Assembly (NCBI GenBank): GCA_927911235.1
Contig: CAKMOY010000038.1
Location: forward strand, 1 to 10,495
Reading direction: 5' to 3'
From: an uncultured Moraxella sp.
GTDB taxonomy: Bacteria > Pseudomonadota > Gammaproteobacteria > Pseudomonadales > Moraxellaceae
DNA length: 10,495 nt
Below are positions 1 to 7,294 of the stretch, in pieces. A program made the position numbers and the translations under genes. The first letter of the stretch is position 1. Each line of letters opens with the position of its first letter. The notes under the pieces are model-generated. The model was given only the letters and a program-made list of their open reading frames with translations, searched no databases and was not told the origin of the DNA.

Positions 1-1371
1 AATCTTCTGATATTGACAAAGTTGCCAATCAAACAGGCAAAATCACATTTTCTCCATTTGACGTTTTTGGACAAGTCCAATTTGAGAACGCCCTTGCCAA
101 AGACAAACTTGATGATTTGCTAGAGTTGATTTTTGCCAAAAACCAAGAAAATACTGATGACATCAAAGTAGTAAAAGGTATCTCAACCACGCACAGCTAC
201 GCCGATAAAGTTAATCAAGCATTGGCAAATGCCTTAGATGCAGACGTAATTTTGATTGATGATAACAACAACGAAAGTTTATTTAATATTGCTAAACAAA
301 CCTTTGGTAATAGGGTGATTGCCACCATCGCTAGTCATGATGACGTGAGCGGTTTTGTTAAAGCTAACGACCGACCAAAACGCCTATCGCCATCGGCATT
401 TCGTGATACTTTGGTTAAAAAAGCTCAACAAGCCAAAAAAACGTATCGTACTACCTGAAGGGGCTGAACCTCGCACCGTACAAGCTGCCGTTATTTGTCA
501 AACTCGTGGCATTGCCGATTGTATCTTGCTTGCCCCAAAAGCTGATGTTCAAAAAGTGGCTGATGAAAAAGGTTTGACGTTACCTACCGATTTACAAATC
601 ATTGACCCTGCCACATTACAAGAAAAATATGTTGCTCCAATGGTGGAACGCCGTAAAGGTAAAATTGACGAAGCCAAAGCCCGTGAAGAACTACAAGACT
701 CCGTTGTACTAGGCACGATGATGTTGTACATGGGTGATGTGGACGGCTTGGTATCAGGTGCAGTACACACCACAGCGAACACCATTCGCCCAGCATTTCA
801 ATTGATTAAAACCGCTCCACAATACTCGCTGGTATCGTCTATTTTCTTTATGTTGTTGCCAGAGCAAGTGGTCGTTTATGGAGACTGTGCGGTCAATCCA
901 AACCCAACGGCTGAACAACTTGCCGAAATTGCCATTCAATCCGCCCAATCTGCCAAAGCCTTTGGTATTGAGCCAAAAGTTGCCATGATTAGTTACTCTA
1001 CAGGCACATCAGGGGCTGGCATGGACGTGGATTTGGTCACAGAGGCAACCCGTTTGGTAAAAGAAAAAGCACCAGAATTGGCGGTTGATGGTCCATTACA
1101 GTACGATGCGGCGACCGTTGAGAGTGTGGCAAAATCCAAAGCACCAAACTCGCCTGTCGCAGGTCAAGCCAATGTGTTTATTTTCCCAGATTTAAATACA
1201 GGCAACACGACTTATAAAGCGGTACAGCGTAATGCCAATGTGTTGTCGGTAGGCCCAATGCTACAAGGCTTGAATAAGCCTGTGAATGATTTGTCAAGAG
1301 GCTGTCTAACTGATGATATCGTTTATACCATTGCTTTGACGGCGGTACAAGCGATTAGCGATGCGATTTAA
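1..1371 (+). pseudogene. pta: Phosphate acetyltransferase, 5'-truncated by window edge and frameshifted
   Basis: Pta converts acetyl-CoA plus phosphate to acetyl-phosphate and CoA in the cytoplasm, the partner step of acetate kinase. The first codon in frame is at position 3, and the true start lies upstream of the window. Bases 3 to about 330 encode the end of the P-loop (AAA_26-like) N-terminal domain, matching E. coli Pta around its EGLVPTR segment. The catalytic PTA_PTB domain runs from about 442 to 1368 and carries [30 protein letters not shown] and, at 1291-1317, [10 protein letters not shown]. The Ser-Arg and second Asp of that last motif match catalytic S309, R310 and D316 of Methanosarcina Pta. 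The two halves are in different frames. An A7 run at 435-441, where six A would keep the frame, makes the upstream frame stop at 456-458. The usual central DRTGG domain seems absent. The catalytic half shows no other damage, so sequencing error or a very recent mutation is likely. Confidence 0.93.
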
Positions 1372-1390
1372 TCATTCAATCAAAATTGTA

Positions 1391-1424
1391 AAAAAAATCC
1401 CTAATGTAAAATTGGGGATTTTTT
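1391..1424 (+). terminator. Rho-independent terminator after pta
   Basis: The arms at 1396-1405 (AATCCCTAAT) and 1411-1420 (ATTGGGGATT) form a 10-bp stem with one G-T pair and the loop GTAAA. Flanking A and T runs extend the stem and supply the U-tract. It begins about 20 bases after the pta stop codon. An A run on the 5' side means it could also stop minus-strand transcription. Confidence 0.85.
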
Positions 1425-1544
1425 ATGTTTAGCAGATATTTTTTTTTAAAAATTATTAAACTATCTGTTTTGAAATATTTGTTATTTTGTTTGGCTTTAG
1501 CATTGGTTTGTTTTTACTTTTCTTATAATGATTTTAACAAATAA
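1425..1544 (+). CDS. Possible 39-residue hydrophobic small protein (doubtful)
   Basis: An ATG at 1425 opens a 39-codon frame ending in TAA at 1542-1544. The peptide has a basic start (residues 1-17 include K9, K12 and K17), then about 18 mostly hydrophobic residues (19-36, including LLFCLALALVCFYF) that could form one membrane helix. GGGGA sits 6 bases before the ATG and could act as a ribosome binding site, but it is part of the pta terminator stem. I recognise no family. In DNA this AT-rich, Phe/Leu/Ile-rich chance frames are common, so this may not be a gene. Confidence 0.15.
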   Translation: MFSRYFFLKIIKLSVLKYLLFCLALALVCFYFSYNDFNK

Positions 1545-1656
1545 AAAACCCTACAAAACAAAGTAAGTCTTAGGTTAAAGGATAAAATAAAATCTATTTT
1601 TTAGGGACTTATTGCATAAGACAATTACATGCATTATGATCATTTAAATCCAAAAT
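1545..1656. other. AT-rich spacer between convergent pta and maeB
   Basis: This stretch lies between the ends of two convergent genes. I see no reliable gene or RNA in it. It contains short inverted repeats: CCCTA near 1549 with TAGGG near 1604, and TAAGTC near 1563 with GACTTA near 1608. These could fold weakly. The right part, TAGGGACTTATTGCA, faintly resembles the repeat unit found at 7011-7092. Confidence 0.4.
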
Positions 1657-1690
1657 AAAAAAGGCAAAATCATTTGAAATTGCCTTTTTT
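1657..1690 (-). terminator. Rho-independent terminator after maeB
   Basis: On the minus strand AAAAAAGGCAA, a 12-base loop, and TTGCCTTTTTT form an 11-bp stem whose 3' arm doubles as the U-tract. It begins about 32 bases beyond the maeB stop codon (1722-1724). The symmetrical A and T runs make it potentially bidirectional, so together with 1391-1424 it insulates the two convergent genes. Confidence 0.8.
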
Positions 1691-1721
1691 ATCACTTAAT
1701 CAAGCATTTATCAAGCAAACA

Positions 1722-4021
1722 TTATTTTGCCATGTCTTGAGCTTGCGTTACTGCAACCGCCGTCATATTCACGATACGGCGAGCCGTTGCAGACGCTGTC
1801 AAAATGTGAACAGGTTTGTCCGCACCGAGTAAGATTGGGCCAACGGTCGCGCTGTTAGTTGCTGTTTTTAACAGGTTATAAGCAATATTTGCCGAATCAA
1901 GGTCTGGCATGATAAGCAGATTTGCAGAGCCTGTTAAGTTGCTAAAGCCAAAGTCATTGTTGCGAATACGGTCATCAAGTGCTGCATCGCCGTGCATTTC
2001 ACCATCAAACTCAAAATCCACATTCATGTTGGTCAAAATCTCATGGGCTTTACGCATTTTTTTGGCACTGACAGAATCTGATGAACCAAAATTAGAATGT
2101 GATAACAAAGCGACGCGTGGTTCAAGCCCAAAACGGCGAACTTCTTTGGCAGCCAATACGGTCATTTCCGCCAGCTGTTCTGCCGTTGGGTCTTCATTCA
2201 CATAAGTATCTGCGATAAATAGATTGCGGTCTTGCAGTAACAAGGCGTTCATCGCATAAAAACTGCTGACATCAGGACGCACATCAATGATACGGCGAAC
2301 ATAGCTCAAGTGCAGATGATACGAACCAAACGTACCACAAATCATACCGTCAGCGTGTCCAAGCTCTACCAATAGCGAGCCGATTAATGACGTTTTACGG
2401 CGAACATCACGGCGAGCCAATTCAATGGTTACGCCATTGCGTTGATTTTCTTTGTAATGATGTTGCCAAAACTCTTCGTAATGTGGGTTTTCTTCTGGGG
2501 CAATCAGTTCAAAATGTTCGTTTTTGTTAATGCGAAGTCCCAAACGTTTGATTTGCTCTTCTACCACAGCAGGGCGACCGACCAAAATTGGCTGTGCCAA
2601 ACCTTCATCAACCACGACTTGTACCGCACGCAGTACGTTTGCATCTTCTGCTTCACAAAAACAATGCGTTTTGGATTTTCTTGGGCTTTGGCAAAAATTG
2701 GTTTCATTAAGAAAGTAGAATTATAAACAAATGCCGATAATTTATCACGATACGCTTTCATATCTTCAACCGGCAACGTCGCCACGCCAGAATCCATCGC
2801 AGCCTTGGCAACGGCTGGGGCAATTTCCAAAATCAAATTTGGCTCAAGCGGTCCTGGGATTAAATATTCGCGTCCAAAACGTTTTGATTCGTCAATGTGC
2901 TTTTGCCCTGCCAATGGTGTCGCTTCAACGTGAGCCATCGCCGCAATTGCTTTTACACAAGCGATTTTCATTTCTTCATTGATTGTTGTCGCACCCACGT
3001 CCAACGCCCCACGGAAAATATATGGGAAACAAAGTGCGTTGTTCACTTGGTTTGGATAATCCGAACGACCTGTCGCAATAATCGCATCTGGGCGAACAGC
3101 TTTGGCGTGTTCGGGTAAAATCTCTGGATTTGGGTTTGCCAACGCAAAGATAATTGGATTGGCAGACATTTGTTTAACCATATCTTGGGTTAGCATACCT
3201 GCTGCCGACAAGCCTAAGAACATATCCACGCCTGTCATGACTTCTGACAAGACTTTGGCTGATGTGTCTGTGGCGTAGCGTTGTTTTGATTCATCAAGGT
3301 TTTCACGGCTGGTTGAGATGATACCTTTTGAGTCAGCGACAATGATGTTTTCTTTTTTTGCACCCAACGCACAAATCAAATCTAGACAAGAAATCGCCGC
3401 AGCCCCTGCACCTGAACAGACGATTTTAATTTCGTCAATTTTTTTCTCGGTAATTTGTAGTGCATTTAACAATGCCGCCGCCGTAATAATCGCTGTGCCA
3501 TGCTGGTCATCGTGGAATACAGGAATATTCATGCGTTTACGCAGTTCACGTTCAATATAAAAACATTCTGGGGCTTTGATGTCTTCAAGGTTAATCCCAC
3601 CAAAAGTCGGCTCAAGTGAGGCAATGGCTTCAATAAACTTGTCAGGGTCATTTTGGGCAACTTCAAGGTCAAACACATCAATGCCTGCAAATTTTTTGAA
3701 CAATACGCCTTTACCTTCCATCACAGGTTTTGATGCCAACGCTCCAATATTACCAAGCCCTAGCACGGCTGTACCATTGGTAACAACGCCGACTAAGTTA
3801 TTGCGAGCGGTATAAAGTGCTGCTTTTTTTGGGTCTTTTTCAATCTCAAGACAAGGCACAGCAACTCCCGGTGAGTAAGCAAGTGCCAAATCACGTTGAT
3901 TGGCGATGGCTTTTGTTGGTGTTACCGAAATTTTACCGGGAACAGGCGTAGCATGATAGTGCAATGCCGCCTGTTCAAATTGCTGTTGGTCGTTGCTTTT
4001 TTGGGGTGTAAGTTTGTCCAT
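1722..4021 (-). pseudogene. maeB: NADP-dependent malic enzyme with C-terminal Pta-like domain, frameshifted
   Basis: The enzyme decarboxylates malate oxidatively to pyruvate, making NADPH for biosynthesis. I chose the ATG at 4021, with GTGGTG just upstream as a weak ribosome binding site. Upstream GTG codons at 4033 and 4030 are alternatives. Repaired length is about 766 residues; E. coli MaeB has 759. Residues 1 to about 425 are the malic enzyme unit: catalytic Tyr in LAYSPGVA (Y49), Lys in [13 protein letters not shown] (K104), metal ligands in NLED (146-147) and FHDDQHGTA (171-172), a dinucleotide-binding SGAGAAA (203-209), and ANPNPEI. From about residue 445 a PTA_PTB domain follows. Its region equivalent to the catalytic Ser-Arg of Pta reads LTASATARRIVN, fitting a non-catalytic acetyl-CoA-sensing role. 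One base is missing near 2655-2661, so the frame runs into unrelated residues and stops at 2561. The remainder continues in another frame to 1722. Confidence 0.93.
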
Positions 4022-4343
4022 TTGTATCACCACTTTTTTGGTTGTTAAAAAAATAAGTTATCAATTTACGATTTATTACAAACTTTTAGCAATGGGGTTA
4101 ATTTGCCAGTTTGTTAAAAGAATGTCAATCTTTATTTTCGCCTTATGCGTGCAAAACTGTGCGTAAAAACTGCACAATAATTACATAGCAAAATCACGCT
4201 AAAAACGCTGTCGTCCATGATAACATATTTTTTGGCAAATAAACATGACAAAACATTGGAACAAAACAATAACAGCTTTTTACTTTTCATTTTTGACAAA
4301 AACAAGTAATCTAATGGCAATTTTTTTACAAAAGGTTATTTTT
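4022..4343. other. Divergent intergenic region between maeB and the GST gene
   Basis: About 320 bases hold the 5' regions of two divergently transcribed genes. TTGACA, matching the -35 consensus, occurs on the plus strand at 4293-4298 and on the minus strand near 4122-4127, but neither has a convincing -10 box at 16-18 bases. AAAACTG is repeated directly around 4152 and 4164. No tRNA, terminator or convincing small gene is visible. Confidence 0.4.
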
Positions 4344-4346
4344 ATG
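4331..4346 (+). promoter_or_regulatory. Ribosome binding site and start of the GST gene
   Basis: AAAGG at 4331-4335 lies 8 bases before the ATG at 4344. This supports that start over the longer in-frame alternatives, which lack a comparable site. Confidence 0.6.
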
Positions 4347-5051
4347 TCAAAACTACATTTACATCATTTACAAAGTTCTCGCTCTTTTCGTATCATTTGG
4401 CTACTAGAAGAGTTAAATTTAACTTATCAATTAACCACGTATGAGCGTGTCAATGGTCTTGCTCCCAAAGCCCTGCAACAGGTTCACCCAATGGGAAAAG
4501 CCCCCATTTTACAAGATAGTGATAAGACATTGATTGAATCTGCCATCATGATTGAATATTTGATTGATAATTATGATGCCAAAGGTGAGCAAAATTCTGA
4601 ACTCATCGCCCAAATGGTGCTAAATAAACAATTTCGTCCAGATTATGGCACGCCTGCTTATGAAGATTATCGCTATTGGTTGCATTTTACCGAAAGTTCG
4701 CTCATGCCTTTGTTAATTATTCGTCTTTTGTTTGGTAAAATGATTAAAAAATCACCGATTGGTATCAAACAAATTGCCAAATTGCTCAAAAAAGGCGTGG
4801 ACGAATCGTATGTAAATAAAACCCTTGAAGCAGAACTCAATATGTTAGACAAACATTTGTCAAGCAATGATTGGTTGACAGGTTCGCAGTTTACAGGGGC
4901 GGATATTCAGCTTGAATTTGCGATTAATGCAATGAAAACCACACGCCAACTTGAGCCACGTTTTGCCAATATTCATAATTGGTTAAAACGCTGTCATGCT
5001 CGTCCCGCTTACCAAAAAGCCATCGCAAAAGCAGGTGAAAATCGGTTTTGA
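4344..5051 (+). CDS. Glutathione S-transferase family protein
   Basis: This is a soluble protein of 235 residues with the two-domain GST fold. The family typically conjugates glutathione to electrophiles or reduces disulfides and peroxides; the substrate here is unknown. The N-terminal thioredoxin-like domain (about 1-80) shows the SSRSFR segment at 11-16, where the activating Ser or Cys usually lies, the cis-proline in GKAPIL (P54), and the ES pair binding the gamma-glutamyl group (E65-S66). The helical C-terminal domain has the N-capping box TGAD (184-187) and ends with the common WLKRCHARPAYQKA pattern. I chose the ATG at 4344 because AAAAGG lies about 10 bases upstream and the GST fold begins right after it. 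In-frame starts upstream (4314, 4245) would add residues unlike the family. It is a single gene, divergent from maeB and convergent with the hydrolase operon. Confidence 0.9.
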   Translation: MSKLHLHHLQSSRSFRIIWLLEELNLTYQLTTYERVNGLAPKALQQVHPMGKAPILQDSDKTLIESAIMIEYLIDNYDAKGEQNSELIAQMVLNKQFRPDYGTPAYEDYRYWLHFTESSLMPLLIIRLLFGKMIKKSPIGIKQIAKLLKKGVDESYVNKTLEAELNMLDKHLSSNDWLTGSQFTGADIQLEFAINAMKTTRQLEPRFANIHNWLKRCHARPAYQKAIAKAGENRF

Positions 5052-5065
5052 TGATGAAGTTTAAA

Positions 5066-5096
5066 AAAAGCAATCTTGTTAGGATTGCTTTTCTTG
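5066..5096. terminator. Bidirectional terminator shared by the GST gene and the hydrolase operon
   Basis: AAAAGCAATC (5066-5075) and GATTGCTTTT (5083-5092) form a perfect 10-bp stem with a 7-base loop. It starts 15 bases after the GST stop and lies 18 bases beyond the stop of the opposing hydrolase gene (5110-5112). On the minus strand the stem is followed by an unbroken run of seven T, so that direction looks stronger than the plus direction (TTTTCTTG). Confidence 0.85.
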
Positions 5097-5109
5097 TATT
5101 ATCATCATT

Positions 5110-6423
5110 TTATTCAACTTTTGCGTGATAATTGCCCATATCATCTTTTGATACATGGACATTGGCAATAAAGTGAGTTGGGTTATCTTCTGTTGCTTCA
5201 CCCATTACAGCACTTTTGGTCAAAACAACGCCTTGTTTATTGGTGGCGATTTGGACTGTGGCGGTACGTCCATCAGCTCGGTTATAGTTTGCAAGTTTAA
5301 TTGTATAAGTACCTTCTTGGAGTTTGGTTTTATCGCAACTTGCAAAATAATGTTCTGGACCAAAACCGTGCGTATTATCCACATCAAGATAGCCTGATTT
5401 ACCTTGCATATTACGATAGAATACTTGCATATTGGGTTCAAATGTGTGTAAATCTACATCACCAGTACCATTCCATGTTAATGTTGTTGTGAAAAAGCCA
5501 GAAGATGCTTGAGCCACAGGTTTTTGTAACGTATTAAAAGAAGTATTTACATAATCGGCTATTTTGACAGAGGTTGTTAAACTTTTATTTAAATAAATTT
5601 CCAATAGTCCATGTCCTAAAAAATCTTTTTTCCCATTCAATCCTGCAGGTCTCAGTAAGAATGTCGGAATTACATCAGTAACTGGTGGAACAAAGCCTAC
5701 CAATCTTAAACCATTAATCACGTAGTCTTTATCAGCCAACACATGATTTCCATTGAGTGTTGGCGATGCAGGAGCAACATGTATGATATGTACGGAAGAT
5801 GCGTCCATTTTTGTTCTTGCATATTGATAGGCAGAATTGGCAAATAAATTTCCTTGAGAATGGGCAAAAAATAACACTTTATAACCCTCTAATGCCCATG
5901 TGTCAATTCTAGATTGATGTTCCTTATAGTCTTCTAATGTTGGTGGATTACCGAATAGCGTTGTAAGTTGTTGAGCCATCCATGCTTTTTGTCTGTCTTT
6001 AAAGGCAATAAAAATATCTGTTAGATTTGGTACAGCTTTTTTTAATTTTATCTAAAAAAGTACCTTCATCACGTAGAGCTTCAAAAAATAATTCAAATCT
6101 ACCCTTAAGGCAATATCTTGCTCAAGTAATCTTTGTTCAAATACTTCTACAAAATCTGAAAAACCGTTTGTTTGATTGTAAAGTAGCTCGTATCTGATAG
6201 CTTCACCTTTTGGTGTTGTATTACCATAAAGACGTTTCATTGCTTTTAAATTATTATTTGCTTGTATTTTAGTTGTTTGCACGCCATTAAAAAACCCAAA
6301 TATTATCCCTTGTGATTGGCAAATATTATTTTCGGGAGCAATATTTTCTGCTTGAGCCACAGTTGTAAATAAAACATTTACAACTAAAACTAATAAAGGT
6401 ACTGAAATCATATTCTTATTCAT
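5110..6423 (-). pseudogene. Secreted alpha/beta-hydrolase-like protein with DUF2135-like C-terminus, frameshifted
   Basis: Reading through two compensating indels gives a protein of about 437 residues. It begins with a signal peptide (hydrophobic 6-22, AQA cleavage site after residue 25). The next part includes FFNGVQTT, a pattern I associate with uncharacterised lipase-like proteins of Acinetobacter and relatives. The nucleophile elbow is AHSQG (S189, codon at 5859-5857), with Ala in place of the first Gly of GxSxG. H271 in LGHGLLEIYL is a candidate catalytic His. Residues from about 315 to the end resemble DUF2135 (YfaP-type): LTWNGTGDVDLHTFEPN, then LDVDNTHGFGPEHYF. Substrate is unknown; an exported lipase/esterase is an inference. 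As read, the frame stops at 6052-6054. Restoring seven T (minus strand) at 6083-6088 and six A at 6037-6043 gives FFEALRDEGTFLDKIKKAVPNL and one continuous protein. The ATG at 6423 overlaps the end of the lipoprotein gene by 8 bases, implying coupled translation. Confidence 0.8.
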
Positions 6424-6979
6424 AACAAGACTCCTTTTCGTCCATTAAACTACTTACTGTACCATCTAATGCCTTATCATAGGCTAGATAAGCGAGCAAC
6501 CTTTCTTTTGTATTGGTTGTTAAAGATTCTAATTCTAAAATAATATCCTCACTAAAGTTAGGGTTATGGTCTGCTAGATAAAAAATGCAACCACTATTTT
6601 TATCCATTTCTAAAGAAAGTTTTTTTGCTTCAAGCCGTCTTGTTTCTTCATCAGCTATCATACCAACAGTCAGCGATTTTTGCATGGCTTTTGCCATATT
6701 TTCTGCTGCTTTTTTTTGTGCAGGGTCTGTATATTTTTTTGCGATATACGCATCAATATCATCACGAATGCCATTATTATTGCTATCTGTGCCTAACAAT
6801 GTATTGGTTCGGTCAAGATGGTCTTGATTATCCACTTTGTCTTTCTCCTTATCATTGTTTGGTAAGTCCATTGTTGGTGGATTTGGTTTTGTCTGCGGTG
6901 GGGATGGATGGTTAGAGTTGCTTTGCGTACAGGCTGTGAGCAAACTAATACTAAGCAAAATAATCATAAAACTTCTCAT
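6416..6979 (-). CDS. Putative outer-membrane lipoprotein with calcium-binding-type loop
   Basis: A 187-residue protein of unknown function. Residues 1-17 are a lipoprotein signal with lipobox LTAC and lipidated Cys17. The +2 residue is Thr, not Asp, which fits sorting to the outer membrane. Residues 18-60 are a Pro/Asn/Asp-rich, probably disordered linker. GTDSNNNGIRDDIDAYI (63-79) resembles an EF-hand or thrombospondin type 3 calcium loop, with D65, N67, N69, D73, D74 and D76 as possible ligands. The remainder looks helical and has Cys131 and Cys185, which could pair in the periplasm. The ATG at 6979 has AAGGAG 5 bases upstream. It is the first gene of a two-gene operon; its stop overlaps the start of the hydrolase gene by 8 bases, so the two products probably act together, for example as partner or anchoring protein and enzyme. 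That pairing is inferred from context only. Confidence 0.8.
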   Translation of the reverse strand: MRSFMIILLSISLLTACTQSNSNHPSPPQTKPNPPTMDLPNNDKEKDKVDNQDHLDRTNTLLGTDSNNNGIRDDIDAYIAKKYTDPAQKKAAENMAKAMQKSLTVGMIADEETRRLEAKKLSLEMDKNSGCIFYLADHNPNFSEDIILELESLTTNTKERLLAYLAYDKALDGTVSSLMDEKESCYE

Positions 6980-6983
6980 AAAA

Positions 6984-6990
6984 ACTCCTT
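6984..6990 (-). promoter_or_regulatory. Strong ribosome binding site of the lipoprotein gene
   Basis: On the minus strand AAGGAGT lies just upstream of the ATG at 6979, a near-consensus Shine-Dalgarno sequence. The DNA above it is an AT-only stretch (about 6990-7013, including TATATAAT) that probably holds the -10 region, but no -35 box can be assigned with confidence. Confidence 0.7.
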
Positions 6991-7010
6991 TATTATATAT
7001 TTAGATAAAT

Positions 7011-7092
7011 AATTAGAACTTACGCAAACACAACCGAAGGCGACTTCAATTGTGTTTGCGTAAGTCCTAATTGGTTTTGCGTAAGTCCTAAT
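7011..7092. repeat. Structured palindromic repeat (MITE-like or IS-end remnant)
   Basis: Arms at 7011-7033 and 7050-7072 are 23-base inverted repeats with a single mismatch (A at 7017 against C at 7066). The 16-base centre itself contains GAAG-GCGA-CTTC, a 4-bp hairpin with a GNRA-type loop, so the whole 62 bases fold into one long hairpin. The outer unit TTTGCGTAAGTCCTAAT (7055-7071) is repeated exactly at 7076-7092, a period of 21 bases. ATTGGTTTTG (7070-7079) is also inverted at 7181-7190. It sits between the divergent lipoprotein and aceE genes. No transposase is present. A miniature transposable element or an IS remnant is the likeliest origin. A regulatory or insulating hairpin is possible. 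Confidence 0.75.
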
Positions 7093-7278
7093 AAAAATAA
7101 TTCTTTGAACATATCATGATATTTTACATTTGTCTATAGTATTAGAAAAACTATTGACTATTTATTTAGAAAATGCAAAACAAAACCAATAGAAAATACA
7201 AAAATGGTAAACTTCCTAAGTTTACGGTAAAATTAGTAGAGATTTTTTTGATAAGAATTTTACTTTTTCACATAACCT
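7093..7278 (+). promoter_or_regulatory. Upstream region of aceE, promoter not resolved
   Basis: This AT-rich stretch must carry the aceE promoter unless transcription comes from farther upstream. TTGAAC (7105-7110) and TTGACT (7154-7159) resemble -35 boxes, but no good -10 lies at the right spacing. It holds a perfect 12-base palindrome ATATCATGATAT (7111-7122) and the stronger inverted repeat at 7207-7225. No coding signal is visible. Confidence 0.4.
7207..7225. promoter_or_regulatory. Candidate operator upstream of aceE
   Basis: GTAAACTT-CCT-AAGTTTAC is a perfect inverted repeat of two 8-base arms around 3 bases, centred about 75 bases before the aceE ATG. Size and symmetry suit a dimeric repressor site. 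It does not match the E. coli PdhR box as I know it, so the regulator is unknown. There is no T run after it, so it is not a terminator. Confidence 0.35.
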
Positions 7279-7294
7279 AAGGAAATTGCCCATG
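7279..7294 (+). promoter_or_regulatory. Ribosome binding site and start of aceE
   Basis: AAGGAAA at 7279-7285 lies 6 bases before the ATG at 7292. An in-frame TTG at 7286 directly abuts the AAGGAAA motif and is too close to be used, so the protein should begin MQYYNDPDNQ. Confidence 0.75.

Noticed and set aside
435..441. Programmed frameshifting in pta as the preferred explanation
   Set aside because: The needed shift is +1 on an A-run without a rare codon or stop at the site. Other breaks in the window need different directions, and Pta is not known to use recoding.
1560..1625. AAGTAAGTCTTAGG and TAGGGACTTATTGCA as decayed copies of the 7011-7092 repeat
   Set aside because: They share only 8-10 positions with the repeat unit and have the opposite arrangement. 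In AT-rich DNA this is too weak to call.
2442..2726. Plus-strand frames opposite the maeB frameshift region
   Set aside because: They are antisense shadows of maeB, which is clearly the coding strand on both sides of the break.
4293..4298. TTGACA as the -35 box of the GST promoter
   Set aside because: No acceptable -10 sequence lies 16-18 bases downstream, so no promoter is called.
4132..4320. 62-codon minus-strand frame in the maeB-GST intergenic region
   Set aside because: The translation is a Leu/Lys/Phe-rich product typical of AT-rich noncoding DNA, and it has no ribosome binding site or family.
7111..7122. ATATCATGATAT as a regulator site
   Set aside because: A perfect 12-base palindrome is expected by chance a few times in a 10-kb AT-rich window, and nothing else supports it.
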